A DNA stretch of 64,000 nucleotides from Lachnospiraceae bacterium XBD2001 (GTDB taxonomy: Bacteria; Bacillota; Clostridia; Lachnospirales; Lachnospiraceae). Made by a program: the position numbers and the translations under genes. The number at the start of each line of letters is the position of its first letter. Positions within the stretch are counted from its first letter, which is position 1. The stretch is taken from NCBI GenBank assembly GCA_900116395.1, contig FPAN01000007.1, forward strand, positions 79,146 through 143,145, written 5' to 3'. This document shows, in pieces, positions 1-9,520 of the stretch. The notes below the pieces were generated by a model. It was not told the DNA's origin. It ran no database searches and worked only from the letters and a program-made list of their open reading frames with translations.

Positions 1-1329
1 ACGGCGGTTCAAAAAGAGCATACTCTGCTCGCCCCGCTCCAAGCGGTCCGCCAACAACTCCTGCAGGCGACGGCTGATGATGGAACGATTGCCCTCCATC
101 AACTCCTGTCGTAAATCTACAATATCACATTCCGGCAAATTCCGCTCCTCCACACGCTTGCTTAAGCGAAGGAGTCCGTATTCGCCCTGCTCCATGCGGT
201 AAAAACTCTCTAAGGATGGAGTGGCGCTTCCTAAAATAACGGAAGCATTCGTTAGCTTGGCACGATACACCGCCGTCTCTCTGGCATGATACCGGGGAAC
301 CTGCTCACTCTTATAGGTAGGCTCATGTTCCTCATCAATGATGATCAATCCCAAATCCGGAAATGGCGTAAACAGCGCACTTCGAGGGCCCACCATAATC
401 TGGATATCCCCCTTCTTGGCACGCTCGAACTGGTCGTAACGCTCCCCCGGTGACATGCGGGAATTCAGGATGGACACTGCTTCACCGAATCGCTGATAGA
501 AGCGCATGACGGTCTGGTAAGTTAGGGCAATCTCCGGGATTAGCACAATAGCCTGTCGGCCCTGCTCTAATACATGGGAAATCATCTCCATATAGACTTC
601 CGTCTTACCGCTTCCGGTAACACCGTACAATAGGTACGGCTTGCGAATACCCATATCATAATCCGCAGCGAAGGATTCCACTGCGATTTCCTGTTCCTCA
701 TTCAAGGTTACTTCCACACGCTTTGGCGCATGAATGGTTCCTAAGGGATTGCGATAATCCCGAATGGACTCAATGGTAATCCAGGCATTTTTCTCAAAAT
801 CACGAATCACCGTAGAAGCAATACCAAGCTTGCCGGTGACCACATCCCAAGGGATGTCCGGCTGTTCCATCAGTGCTTCGAAAAGGCGCTGCTTTGGAAT
901 GCTGTGACGCTTTCTGGAAATCAAGTCCGTATATACATCCTGCAATTGTTGTTCTTCCAACGCAAGATGCAGCACCTTCTTCTCCTTAGGCGCCGCCTTC
1001 TGCTTGATAGGAATCACCGTTCGAAGGGCCTGGTTCATGGTTGCCCCGTAATGGGACTTCATCCAGTAAGCCAGCGCGATCAGATGGGATTCAATCGGAA
1101 CCCCTTCCGATGGGATACGGGCAATGGGCTTAATTTTGGCCGGGTCCCAGTTGGGTTCATCTGTTAGATTTACAACATAACCGGTGATGGCACGGTTCCC
1201 TTTTCCAAAAGGAATCACTACCGGAGAGCCTACCTGTATCCGCTCTTGCAGCTCCGGAGGAACGGCATATTGGAAGGTCCGGTCCAATTGTTCATGTGAA
1301 ATATCAATAATAATATCTGCGTATTGCAT
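1..1329 (-). CDS. priA: Primosomal protein N' (PriA helicase), C-terminal part cut off by window edge
   Basis: Encodes about the first 443 residues of PriA, the 3'-5' DNA helicase that reloads the replisome at stalled forks. Reading the minus strand, the protein starts MQYADIIIDISHEQLDRTF, typical of the PriA N-terminal DNA-binding domain. It continues to a Walker A motif, VTGSGKTE, coded near 600-635, then a DEEH Walker B box coded near 330, and GSATPS (motif III). The zinc-finger region and the rest of the helicase lie beyond base 1. The ATG at 1327-1329 shares one base with the murE stop codon (TAATG), so the two genes are translationally coupled in one operon. Identification is firm; only the end is missing. 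Confidence 0.95.
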   Translation of the reverse strand, partial: MQYADIIIDISHEQLDRTFQYAVPPELQERIQVGSPVVIPFGKGNRAITGYVVNLTDEPNWDPAKIKPIARIPSEGVPIESHLIALAYWMKSHYGATMNQALRTVIPIKQKAAPKEKKVLHLALEEQQLQDVYTDLISRKRHSIPKQRLFEALMEQPDIPWDVVTGKLGIASTVIRDFEKNAWITIESIRDYRNPLGTIHAPKRVEVTLNEEQEIAVESFAADYDMGIRKPYLLYGVTGSGKTEVYMEMISHVLEQGRQAIVLIPEIALTYQTVMRFYQRFGEAVSILNSRMSPGERYDQFERAKKGDIQIMVGPRSALFTPFPDLGLIIIDEEHEPTYKSEQVPRYHARETAVYRAKLTNASVILGSATPSLESFYRMEQGEYGLLRLSKRVEERNLPECDIVDLRQELMEGNRSIISRRLQELLADRLERGEQSMLFLNRR

Positions 1330-2798
1330 TAGGCACGCCCTAACTCCTGTAAGACCTCCTGGATCAGCACACGCTCATCCATCGGGTACTTCTTGCCTTC
1401 GATTTCCTGATAATCCTCATGGCCCTTACCGGCAAGTACGATGATATCCCGTGGCTGGCCGTGCTCGATGGCATACTTGATGGCTTCCTTACGGTCCGCA
1501 ATGGAGATATGCTTTCCGTTGGTTTTTGCAATACCGGTCTCGATATCTGCCATGATTGCCAGCGGGTCTTCGAATCTTGGATTATCCGATGTAATAATGG
1601 TAAAGTCCGCCAAACGTCCGGATACCTCTCCCATCTCGAAACGACGCAACTTGGAACGGTTGCCGCCGCATCCGAAGAGACATACCAAACGTCCCGGATT
1701 GTATTCTTTTAAGGTAGATAACAGGCTCTCTAAGGCCATGGCATTGTGAGCGTAATCGATCATCAATGCGAACTCATCGGAGACCTTGATCATCTCGATG
1801 CGGCCCTTGGCCTTAGCAACTGCAAGTGCCTTCTGCATATTTTCCACCGTTACGTTGAAGTGGTGGCAGATAGCAATAGCGGTAAGGGAATTGTACACGG
1901 AGAAACGTCCCGGTACCGGAATCTCCACATGGAAATTCTCCAAGCCCTTCACATCGTAAGCAACGCCAAGGTAGCCCGGCTTATGAATCAATTCCATATT
2001 GTCTGCATAGAAGTCCGCATCCTGGGCGAATCCATAGGTCTCCACCTCACAGGTATGGCCTTCAAGGATCTGTTCTAAGTGCTCGTCATCCTTATTGAAA
2101 ATGCCCTTCTTGCATTTCTGGAAAAGCAGGCTCTTGCAGTGCAAGTAATCCTCAAAATCCTTATGCTCGTTCGGTCCGATGTGATCCGGCTCGATGTTGG
2201 TAAAGATTCCAATCTCGAAGGTGAATCCGTCTACACGGTGCATCATCAGGCCCTGGGAAGATACTTCCATGACGCAGACATCGCATCCGGCCGATAGCAT
2301 TTTTGCGAAGCTTTCCTGAACGATGTAGCTCTCCGGAGTCGTATTCAACGCCGGAATGTGCTCCTCGCCGATGATGGTCTCAACGGTTCCGATCAACCCT
2401 ACCTTGTAGCCGGCATTCTCAAGGATTGCCTTTACCATATATGTAGTTGTGGTCTTGCCCTTGGTTCCGGTGATTCCGATGACCTTCAGGGTATCTCCCG
2501 GATAATCGAAGTATGCGGCAGAGAGCATTGCTAAGGCTTCTCTGGTATCAGCGACTTTTACCACAGTCACCTCTTCCGGTACGTCAACATCCGCTTCTAC
2601 CACCAGCACCTTGGCGCCGTTTGCTACTACATCGGCTGCAACAGAATGGCTATCGAAGGTAGCACCCTTCATACATACGAAGATGCAGTCCTTCGTTACT
2701 TTTCTAGAGTCATATACCAACTCGGTAATATCCCCGTCCAGGCTTCCCTGAACGATGGTGTAATCTAATCTTTCCAATAAATCCTTTATATTCTTCAA
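1329..2798 (-). CDS. murE: UDP-MurNAc-tripeptide synthetase, meso-DAP type (MurE)
   Basis: Cytoplasmic peptidoglycan enzyme that adds the third amino acid to UDP-MurNAc-L-Ala-D-Glu using ATP. It is 489 aa, normal for MurE, with the ATP-binding GTKGKTT at residues 111-117 and the Mur ligase C-terminal domain. The substrate-specifying motif reads DNPR, the form linked to meso-diaminopimelate rather than L-lysine; this agrees with dapF and ddh elsewhere in the window. A TTG start at 2798 is chosen because GGAGG lies 9 bases upstream (2808-2812) and the next upstream in-frame ATG (2831) lies in the -10 region of the promoter. The stop overlaps the priA start by one base. Confidence 0.93.
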   Translation of the reverse strand: MKNIKDLLERLDYTIVQGSLDGDITELVYDSRKVTKDCIFVCMKGATFDSHSVAADVVANGAKVLVVEADVDVPEEVTVVKVADTREALAMLSAAYFDYPGDTLKVIGITGTKGKTTTTYMVKAILENAGYKVGLIGTVETIIGEEHIPALNTTPESYIVQESFAKMLSAGCDVCVMEVSSQGLMMHRVDGFTFEIGIFTNIEPDHIGPNEHKDFEDYLHCKSLLFQKCKKGIFNKDDEHLEQILEGHTCEVETYGFAQDADFYADNMELIHKPGYLGVAYDVKGLENFHVEIPVPGRFSVYNSLTAIAICHHFNVTVENMQKALAVAKAKGRIEMIKVSDEFALMIDYAHNAMALESLLSTLKEYNPGRLVCLFGCGGNRSKLRRFEMGEVSGRLADFTIITSDNPRFEDPLAIMADIETGIAKTNGKHISIADRKEAIKYAIEHGQPRDIIVLAGKGHEDYQEIEGKKYPMDERVLIQEVLQELGRA

Positions 2799-2829
2799 GA
2801 CAAACGTCCTCCAATCTATAATCCGTCTC

Positions 2830-2838
2830 ATTATACCA
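2830..2838 (-). promoter_or_regulatory. Extended -10 promoter for murE-priA
   Basis: On the minus strand the bases read TGGTATAAT, a perfect -10 with the extended TGn element. It is followed by a short leader with GGAGG and the TTG start of murE. No good -35 hexamer is visible at the right spacing. The palindromic repeat begins directly upstream. Confidence 0.65.
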
Positions 2839-2917
2839 TTTTTTTGACTCAGGGGGACGGAGTTCCTGAGTCATTTTTCCATTGAATTTTCACCCCCTGT
2901 CATATATGATGTATGCA
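2839..2917. repeat. Direct repeat copy 1 (left boundary of transport island)
   Basis: From 2846 to 2917 this matches 13699-13770 at 68 of 72 positions with no gap; a T-tract precedes both copies. It opens with a palindrome, GACTCAGG at 2846-2853 and CCTGAGTC at 2865-2872, perfect in this copy, around a GGGGACGG-containing loop. The second half contains TTGAAT (2882-2887), a 17-base spacer and TATGAT (2905-2910), the same promoter that serves pyrB in copy 2. Here that promoter points only into a terminator. Confidence 0.9.
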
Positions 2918-2936
2918 CCCATCTTTGACACCTAAA

Positions 2937-2975
2937 AAAGCCGCAATCCCAGTATACACCTGGGGTTACGGCTTT
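2937..2975 (-). terminator. Bidirectional terminator at the end of the island operon
   Basis: AAAGCCG at 2937-2943 pairs with CGGCTTT at 2969-2975, and the stem continues inward through AA/TT and CCC/GGG. On the minus strand the hairpin is followed by a run of T. It lies 20 bases beyond the stop codon of the last island gene and would also stop transcription from the copy-1 promoter. Confidence 0.85.
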
Positions 2976-2994
2976 ATTTTTATCTCGTGTGGGC

Positions 2995-4776
2995 TCATTC
3001 GCTGCCAGTGCCTTTATCTGTGCTGCAAGCAGCTTGGCACACTTCCCATACCAGCGATTTCTTTTGAAGCTCATACATATACGCATACTTTCCATCCAGT
3101 TCCATAAGCTCGCTGTGGCAGCCTCTCTCTCTAATTTCCCCATGATCCAAAACGATTATTTCATCAGCGTTTTTGATATTTCTCAGAGTGTGGGCAATGA
3201 CTATTACAGTTTTTCCGGCACACAAATTGGAAATTGCCTGATGTATCAGATACTCATTCCGGGTATCAAGGGCAGCAGTTGCTTCATCAAGGATAACTAC
3301 CGGAGCATTTTTCAGGATTGCTCTGGCAATGCTCAGCCTCTGGCGTTCTCCCCCCGATAAAGAGCCTCCGTTTTCCGCAAGGACTGTATGGATTCCTTCA
3401 GGAAGGCGATCAATAAATTCATCACAGCACGCCACTGTCGCAGCATGGCGCACTTCTTCCTCTGTGGCTTCAGGGTTTCCGATCCAGATATTGTTAAGGA
3501 TAGTATCGTGAAACAGGATCACATCCTGAAAGACACAGGTGATACGGTTCAGATACCATTCCGGCTCTATTGTGCTGATATCCCGGCCATCAAGGCGTAT
3601 TGTTCCTTTCCCAGGCTCCCAGAGCCTTGCCATAAGATTTGCGATGGTTGTCTTCCCGGATCCGCTTTCGCCTACCAGCGCAGTTACCTTCCCTGTCTTT
3701 GCGGTAAAAGATATATCTTTCAGCACCGGTCGGTCTGTGTACGCAAAATCAACGTGTTCAAACTCTATATCACAGGATTTAAATTCCGGCTTATCATTCC
3801 CGGGCAGCGGAGCTTGTGCAAGAATTTCCTTAATGCGGTTGTCTGATGCATTTTTCTCATACACCAGTGATGGCAGAACAGTGATAAGCTCAGCCACCGG
3901 AATATAAATCCTCATCGCAAATGCAAAGAAAAGAACCAGTATACGAACACTGATCCCGCCTTTATTCATGATCAGCATGCCTGTCAGGACCACAAGGCCG
4001 ATTCCCATCTGAAGCAGGACTTCCGAAGCAGAAGTAAACACACCGGAGGTCAGTTCCATCTTCAGTGATGCCTTTTTTAGATCATCGATTGCTCTTCTTA
4101 TCTTTATTCTCTCAATACCGTTCCGGGAATCTGAGCGAATCTGCTCCATTCCAAAAACATACTCCTGCAACTGCTCTTCTGCCTCATGCTTTACCTTCAG
4201 CTGGTGAAAAACAAGTTTTTCCTGATACGCAAGAGAGCTTACCTGAATCAGAATACCTGCAACAACCGTTATGACCGATGCGATTCCCATTCGCACATCC
4301 AGGATAAAGGCAATGATGAAAGCTGTCGGAACAGTTACGCAGTATGCAAAAGTCACCGGTATAAGATTTGAGATAAGCTGCTCTGCATAGATGCAGTCAT
4401 CCACAAGGCAAGCCACAATTTCAGTGATCTGCCTCTTTCCAAAAAATGAATAGGGAATACGATTTAATCTCTCGGTGACCTCAAGGCGCATGCTCTGGCA
4501 CTCGCGGTAAGCCGGAATATTTGTGCGGTCGTACTGGCGCCTGCGTATGTATGCCTCGATGAGCGAAAAAGCTATTCCAATGACAAACGCTACTATAAGA
4601 TGCACCATGCCACTGTTTTCTTTTCCTACATCATCAGTAAGGCAAAATATCAGCCCCATCCCCACAATGAAAGATGAGGTTGAGAAAACCTGCAAAAGGA
4701 TCGTCGCAAGGACAGCTCTTTTTATATCTTCTTCTCCTCTCTTTGAAAGAACAAGAAGTCGTCTTATCATCTTCAT
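2995..4776 (-). CDS. ABC transporter, fused membrane and ATPase domains (YbtQ/IrtB-like half)
   Basis: A 593-aa half-transporter with six predicted membrane helices in residues 20-310 and an ATPase domain after about residue 335. Walker A GESGSGKTT is at 369-377; the signature LSGGERQR, Walker B VVILDEATAALD and the H-loop histidine in IAHT are all intact. The start ATG overlaps the stop of the preceding half-transporter (ATGA), so the two are co-translated and very likely form a heterodimer. The exporter-fold pair beside a nickel/peptide-type importer recalls YbtPQ and IrtAB, which import metal-loaded siderophores despite exporter topology. Drug or peptide export is the alternative. Substrate is unknown. 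Confidence 0.85.
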   Translation of the reverse strand: MKMIRRLLVLSKRGEEDIKRAVLATILLQVFSTSSFIVGMGLIFCLTDDVGKENSGMVHLIVAFVIGIAFSLIEAYIRRRQYDRTNIPAYRECQSMRLEVTERLNRIPYSFFGKRQITEIVACLVDDCIYAEQLISNLIPVTFAYCVTVPTAFIIAFILDVRMGIASVITVVAGILIQVSSLAYQEKLVFHQLKVKHEAEEQLQEYVFGMEQIRSDSRNGIERIKIRRAIDDLKKASLKMELTSGVFTSASEVLLQMGIGLVVLTGMLIMNKGGISVRILVLFFAFAMRIYIPVAELITVLPSLVYEKNASDNRIKEILAQAPLPGNDKPEFKSCDIEFEHVDFAYTDRPVLKDISFTAKTGKVTALVGESGSGKTTIANLMARLWEPGKGTIRLDGRDISTIEPEWYLNRITCVFQDVILFHDTILNNIWIGNPEATEEEVRHAATVACCDEFIDRLPEGIHTVLAENGGSLSGGERQRLSIARAILKNAPVVILDEATAALDTRNEYLIHQAISNLCAGKTVIVIAHTLRNIKNADEIIVLDHGEIRERGCHSELMELDGKYAYMYELQKKSLVWEVCQAACSTDKGTGSE

Positions 4777-6557
4777 TTGAGAGCCTCATTTCCCACAGAC
4801 CATTCTACGTTTTTATTGCCAAGCTCCCAAAGGGTTGCGTATTTTCCACCTGCTTTCATGAGACTCTCATGAGTTCCGGATTCAGCCACCTGTCCGTTCT
4901 CCAAATAGTAGATTTTGTCTGCATTTTTTATGCTGTAAAGCCTGTGCGCAATCATTATAACAGTCTTTCCTCTGGCCAAAGCCTCAACCGCCTTTTGTAT
5001 ATGGTATTCGTTTTCCACATCAGAAGATGCCGTCGCTTCATCCAATATCAGTATCGGGGCATTTTTCAAAATCGCTCTGGCGATAGCGATCCTGCGCTGC
5101 TCTCCTCCGGACAGACATAATCCTTCCTCACCTATCACGGTGTCGTAACCCATTGGTAGCTCCATTATAAAGTCGTGGCAGCACGCCTCTTTTGCTGCCT
5201 CCACAACTTCCTCATCAGTGGCTTCCGGGCGTGCACTTCGTATATTGTCCCTGATACTTGCTTTATATAAAAAGACATCTTGAAAAACGTAAGCAATATT
5301 TCTAAAGAGGTCCTCCTGCTTTATTTTCCCGATATCAACCTCTCCGATTTTGATGGTTCCTGAATCAGGGTTATAAAAGCCTGCCAAAAGATATGCCAGC
5401 GTGCTCTTTCCGCCTCCGGAAGGGCCAACAATAGCAGTAACCCTGCCCTCTCTTGCAGTAAGGTCTATCCCGTGTAGCTCTTCTTTTTGATCTCCATAGG
5501 AAAATCTGACCTGCTGAAACGATATCTCTTTTATCTCCTTGGGAAAAGAAACTGCGACATCCGGTTCACGGTCTTTTAAAGCAACCATCTGCCTGATATG
5601 GCTATCGGCCATTATCGACCTGACGCTGTGATTTCCGATAGATGCAGCCTTTGGAATAATGGTCTTAAGTGAAGGGATCAGAATAATAAAGCAGGTAAGG
5701 TCTATGATCACATCCGCTGTCAATCCACCGCACAACACCTCTATGGCTGCAATCGGGAAGATTACCAGATAAAGATTGGACATGATGGTGCAAAAAACGC
5801 AGTCATACTTTTCCCACACCTTTGTATAGGGTACACAGGCATCCGAATAGGCATGGATCTGCTTTTTCACATTGTTGCAGACGTTGTTATCATGTCCAAA
5901 CACCTGAAACACTTTATTACCCCGGACATATTCCATTGCTGCATTCTGAAGGTTATCCAGGGCAGTCAGATAGATATCCATCATCTTTTTTCCGCCGCCT
6001 TCAGCGTATGAATAGGACATATAGTTGTAGTAATAAGCCACCACCAGCCCCAATCCGACTGCAATGGCATACCGGAAATTGACAGAAAGCATGATGGCAA
6101 ACAGTACCACCGGAGACATAGCAGCAATAACAATATCAGTCAGCTTATGTGCCAGATAAGACTGTATATCATTTATGTTTCCGTACAGAGCATTATAGAT
6201 CCTGCCGCTGCCCAGTCTTCTGTAATGCCCCGGCGGAACCTGTGACAATTCCTCTACCAGATTCATGCGCATGTCATATCCAATACGAAAGGCTCCAATA
6301 TGTGCCAGAGAAAGCGCCGCATAAAAAAAGACCACGTATAAAGCGCTGCCGGCAGCCGCTATTCCTCCTCGGATAAGCATGGAATTAATACTAACCCCCG
6401 ATATTTTCCCCGTTCCCAAAAGAGTTTTAACTATACAGCAGATTTCATAATAAGGAACAAAGTACATAATACCGGCTGCCGTGGCAAACACGACAGCCGC
6501 AATAATTGGTAACGGATCTGTTTTTATCCAACTTATTATCTTTCTCAGGTCATTCAT
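4773..6557 (-). CDS. ABC transporter, fused membrane and ATPase domains (YbtP/IrtA-like half)
   Basis: A 594-aa half-transporter: membrane domain in about residues 10-310, then an ATPase with Walker A GPSGGGKST (378-386), signature LSGGEQRR (482-489), Walker B ILILDEATA (502-510) and H-loop IAHR. The chosen ATG at 6557 overlaps the methyltransferase stop by four bases (ATGA); a start 57 bases further upstream would run into that gene without need. It overlaps the next half-transporter in the same way. Family knowledge allows either export or siderophore-type import; the surrounding importer genes favour a metal-chelate role, which is inference. Confidence 0.85.
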   Translation of the reverse strand: MNDLRKIISWIKTDPLPIIAAVVFATAAGIMYFVPYYEICCIVKTLLGTGKISGVSINSMLIRGGIAAAGSALYVVFFYAALSLAHIGAFRIGYDMRMNLVEELSQVPPGHYRRLGSGRIYNALYGNINDIQSYLAHKLTDIVIAAMSPVVLFAIMLSVNFRYAIAVGLGLVVAYYYNYMSYSYAEGGGKKMMDIYLTALDNLQNAAMEYVRGNKVFQVFGHDNNVCNNVKKQIHAYSDACVPYTKVWEKYDCVFCTIMSNLYLVIFPIAAIEVLCGGLTADVIIDLTCFIILIPSLKTIIPKAASIGNHSVRSIMADSHIRQMVALKDREPDVAVSFPKEIKEISFQQVRFSYGDQKEELHGIDLTAREGRVTAIVGPSGGGKSTLAYLLAGFYNPDSGTIKIGEVDIGKIKQEDLFRNIAYVFQDVFLYKASIRDNIRSARPEATDEEVVEAAKEACCHDFIMELPMGYDTVIGEEGLCLSGGEQRRIAIARAILKNAPILILDEATASSDVENEYHIQKAVEALARGKTVIMIAHRLYSIKNADKIYYLENGQVAESGTHESLMKAGGKYATLWELGNKNVEWSVGNEALK

Positions 6558-7357
6558 AGTTCTCTCGGTTTCTCCGCCCTTATCATGAACATGGGTGTAT
6601 TGCCATAGATGCATTTTTCCTTGTCATCCCAAAGATCCTCGATGATATCTCTGTCGTAGTCCACATTGGCAAATCCGATACCATGCAAAAGACCTGCATC
6701 CCAGTCCGGGCGAATCTTGTCCTTAAGGACGTTATCCCATACTTCATTTTCATCCGGTGAGTGCTTTTTGAATCTTTCCAAAAGAGCTTCCTCATTGCCA
6801 TCATAGATATTTCCTGAGAAGTCTGAGCCATATTTCTTCATACATTCAACGTATCTTCGAACAGATTCGTCATGCTCTGAATAACCGTATCTGCTAAGAT
6901 GCCAGTTAGCATCAAAGATAAGCAGTACTCCGCCGGGTTTAAGAACTCTCATCCACTGGCTGTATACTGCCTTATGATCCCTCAATGTATGGGTCACATT
7001 TCTGCTGATGATAAGATCAAAACTGTTATCCTCGAAATCAAGCTCGTGGCAATCCATAAGTTTATAGTTCACTGACAGCCCCAGCTCTTTTGCTCTTTGA
7101 ATGGCAAAAGACAGCATCAGCTCACTGCCATCGATACCGGTAACATGATGTCCTTCCTGCGCCATTATACAGGAGAAAAATCCCGGGCCGCAGCCGCAGT
7201 CCAGTATCTCAAGCTCACCTTCAGTTTTAACCTGGCTCAGGATCTGTTTTTTCCACCCTGCGGATCTGAAACTGTTTATCTCATCATCAATGATCCTGTT
7301 ATAATTCTTCGCCCCACGGGTCCACAGTTCATTGATTTTTTCCTGATCCTTATTCAC
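6554..7357 (-). CDS. Class I SAM-dependent methyltransferase
   Basis: A 267-aa soluble protein with the SAM-binding motif I ILDCGCGPG at residues 51-59, an acidic residue after strand 2 (GIDGSEL), and a motif near ISRNVTHTL, all typical of Methyltransf_11-type enzymes. It is the only non-transport gene of the island and is coupled to both neighbours: an 8-base overlap with the MATE gene and an ATGA overlap with the next ABC gene. The start is GTG at 7357 with GGAG upstream. The substrate cannot be read from sequence; modification of a metal chelator or detoxification of a transported compound are both possible. Confidence 0.85.
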   Translation of the reverse strand: MNKDQEKINELWTRGAKNYNRIIDDEINSFRSAGWKKQILSQVKTEGELEILDCGCGPGFFSCIMAQEGHHVTGIDGSELMLSFAIQRAKELGLSVNYKLMDCHELDFEDNSFDLIISRNVTHTLRDHKAVYSQWMRVLKPGGVLLIFDANWHLSRYGYSEHDESVRRYVECMKKYGSDFSGNIYDGNEEALLERFKKHSPDENEVWDNVLKDKIRPDWDAGLLHGIGFANVDYDRDIIEDLWDDKEKCIYGNTPMFMIRAEKPREL

Positions 7358-8702
7358 AACTTTTCTCCTTTTCCCTATTGCTTAACATATAATAGATCAG
7401 CATCTGTGCAGCAGTCAGAAACCATGTAACAGGATAAGACACGGCAATTGTTCTGACATCCGGACGGATCGGCACAAGGCTAATCAGGATGATACTTCGT
7501 ATAATTGTAATGTTGATCATTATGATCACTGTGGGAGGCAGGGCCTTTCCCGCTCCTTTAATACTGTCCCCAAATACCTGCAAGAACACATACAGCCAAT
7601 AAAACGGAAATGTGGTACGTATTATCCTGTTTCCAAGGGCAACTACCGCAGCATCCCTGACGAATAGTCCAAACGCATAATCTCCTCCGATTATCAGAAG
7701 AAAGCTGGTAATTATCGTCAGCATGCAGCCTATTTTCAGACATATGCCGGTTCCCCTGCGGGCTCTTTGAGGATTACCTGCGCCAAGATTCTGCCCTACA
7801 AAAGTAGTTGTCGCCTGACCAAGAGCCACAATGGGAAGGTATATCGGTAATTCCACTTTGAAGTATGCCGTAAATGCAGCTATGGCATTTGTGCCAAGGG
7901 AGTTGATGAAATACTGCGCAACAACATTTGAAAGTGCTATTACCAACGTCTGCAATCCCGATGGAATCCCTACCCGAAGTATGGATAACAGAATATCTTC
8001 CTGAATGGTTATTGATCTTAAATGTATGCGATATTCCTCACATATATGGGAAAAGAGATATATAACCGTGCAAACCGCTGCCGCTCCCTGAGAAAAAAAG
8101 GTTGCCCAGGCAACTCCGTTTATCCCCATATTCAATCCCCGAAGAAATACGGCATCCATAACAACATTTGTCACGCCACCGACAATTTGGAAAAGCAGCG
8201 GGACAAAAGATTCACCCATGCCCCGCATTACTCCGGCTCCCATATTATAGCTGACTATAAATATTGAGCTGAAAAAGTATATTCTCAGATAGCCTACTGC
8301 ACTGTCTGCAATCTCTCTGGGTGTTCCTATAACATGAATAAAAGCAGGTGCAAAACTGTAACCTGCCAGAAATACAATGATTCCACTAATCATGCTCAGA
8401 GCCGCTGAGGTCTGTAGTATGCGCTTAACTTTGTCCCCGTCTTTGGCTCCAAATGCATTTGCAACAGCTACCGTCGCGCCAACAGAAAGGCCACCGAAGA
8501 ACCCCACAAGACAGGTAACCATCATTGTACTGGCTCCCACTGCTGCGGATTCATTTTTACCGAGAAACTGCCCGATAAACAGAAGATCTGCAGTATTATA
8601 CAGCAGCTGTACCAGACTTGATCCCAGAAGCGGTAAGGCAAACAGAATAATCTGCTTTACTATATTCCCTTGCGTTAAATCTATATTTTTTTGTTTTTTC
8701 AT
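7350..8702 (-). CDS. MATE family efflux transporter (island copy)
   Basis: A 450-aa membrane protein with about twelve hydrophobic segments and the two-fold MatE repeat. Near the N-terminus, LYNTADLLFIGQFLGK and the glycine-rich segment after it are characteristic of the family. MATE proteins exchange Na+ or H+ for organic compounds across the inner membrane. It lies inside the transport operon, between the oligopeptide-type ATPases and the methyltransferase, and is one of three MATE genes in this window. Its presence beside importers suggests one arm of the cassette exports a small molecule, for example a chelator or its waste product; that is inference. Confidence 0.88.
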   Translation of the reverse strand: MKKQKNIDLTQGNIVKQIILFALPLLGSSLVQLLYNTADLLFIGQFLGKNESAAVGASTMMVTCLVGFFGGLSVGATVAVANAFGAKDGDKVKRILQTSAALSMISGIIVFLAGYSFAPAFIHVIGTPREIADSAVGYLRIYFFSSIFIVSYNMGAGVMRGMGESFVPLLFQIVGGVTNVVMDAVFLRGLNMGINGVAWATFFSQGAAAVCTVIYLFSHICEEYRIHLRSITIQEDILLSILRVGIPSGLQTLVIALSNVVAQYFINSLGTNAIAAFTAYFKVELPIYLPIVALGQATTTFVGQNLGAGNPQRARRGTGICLKIGCMLTIITSFLLIIGGDYAFGLFVRDAAVVALGNRIIRTTFPFYWLYVFLQVFGDSIKGAGKALPPTVIIMINITIIRSIILISLVPIRPDVRTIAVSYPVTWFLTAAQMLIYYMLSNREKEKSCE

Positions 8703-8746
8703 TTAAACCGATTCCAAATCTGCCTTATTTGTCAGCCTTTGTTCTA

Positions 8747-9520
8747 TCACTCAAACAGATTAAGTATAGCAGCGTTAACAAGCTTCTTAGTGTATTCGTT
8801 TTCCGGATGCTCGTATAGCTGCTCCACGCTCCCCTGCTCCACAATAACTCCATCCTGCAAAACAAAGGCACGGTCACAAAAGCTTCGAACCAATTTGATA
8901 TCATGGCTGATAAACAAAAAAGCCATGTTCATTTCTTCTTTTAGTTTCCTAAGGACCTCTATAAGCTGATCCTGAACTTCTGCATCCAGGGCGCTGGTAA
9001 TTTCGTCGCAAAGAAGGAGCCTGGGTTTTATAAGAATCGCTCTGGCAATAGCGGCCCTCTGTGCCTCGCCTCCACTTACTTCAAAAACATATTTGTTCTT
9101 GTAGCTAAGTGGTAATCCCACCATTTCCATGGCTTCGTCTACCCTTTTTTCCTGTTCCTTGCGCGGCATGGAAGAAAGATAATTTAACCCTTCACGGATT
9201 CCTCTTCCCAGCTTCATACGTGGACTGAATGAATTCATTGGATTCTGAAATACCATCTGCATGGTACTTCTGGCATTTTTCCCGCAGTTACGTGCAATAA
9301 GGGATTGACCGTCATAAACTACATCACCTGAGGTTGGCGTCACAAACCCTGCAACAATGTTAGCAATAGTGGTCTTTCCACTGCCGCTTTCGCCGATAAG
9401 CCCCACACACTCACCTGCTTCTACAGAAAAGCTCACATCATTAAGTGCCCGGAACAACTGGTCATTGTTTCCCTGAAAGGTTTTATTAAGTTTCTCAACT
9501 TGCAGTAATGGCAAAGACAT
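8747..9520 (-). CDS. Oligopeptide/nickel-type ABC ATPase (OppF/NikE-like)
   Basis: ATPase subunit with Walker A GESGSGKTT, signature VSGGEAQR, Walker B LLLCDEITSALD and H-loop SHD. The segment PMNSFSPR after Walker A is typical of the OppF/NikE branch. The start is uncertain: ATG at 9520 gives MSLPLLQVEKL but GGAGG is only two bases away; a TTG two codons later has better spacing, and an ATG at 9547 would lengthen the overlap with the upstream gene. It forms the second half of the ATPase pair with the preceding gene, which it overlaps. Confidence 0.88.
   Translation of the reverse strand: MSLPLLQVEKLNKTFQGNNDQLFRALNDVSFSVEAGECVGLIGESGSGKTTIANIVAGFVTPTSGDVVYDGQSLIARNCGKNARSTMQMVFQNPMNSFSPRMKLGRGIREGLNYLSSMPRKEQEKRVDEAMEMVGLPLSYKNKYVFEVSGGEAQRAAIARAILIKPRLLLCDEITSALDAEVQDQLIEVLRKLKEEMNMAFLFISHDIKLVRSFCDRAFVLQDGVIVEQGSVEQLYEHPENEYTKKLVNAAILNLFE

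Noticed and set aside
2871..3143. 90-aa minus-strand frame
   Set aside because: Overlaps the end of the ABC gene in another frame, crosses its terminator and the repeat, and has no ribosome site.
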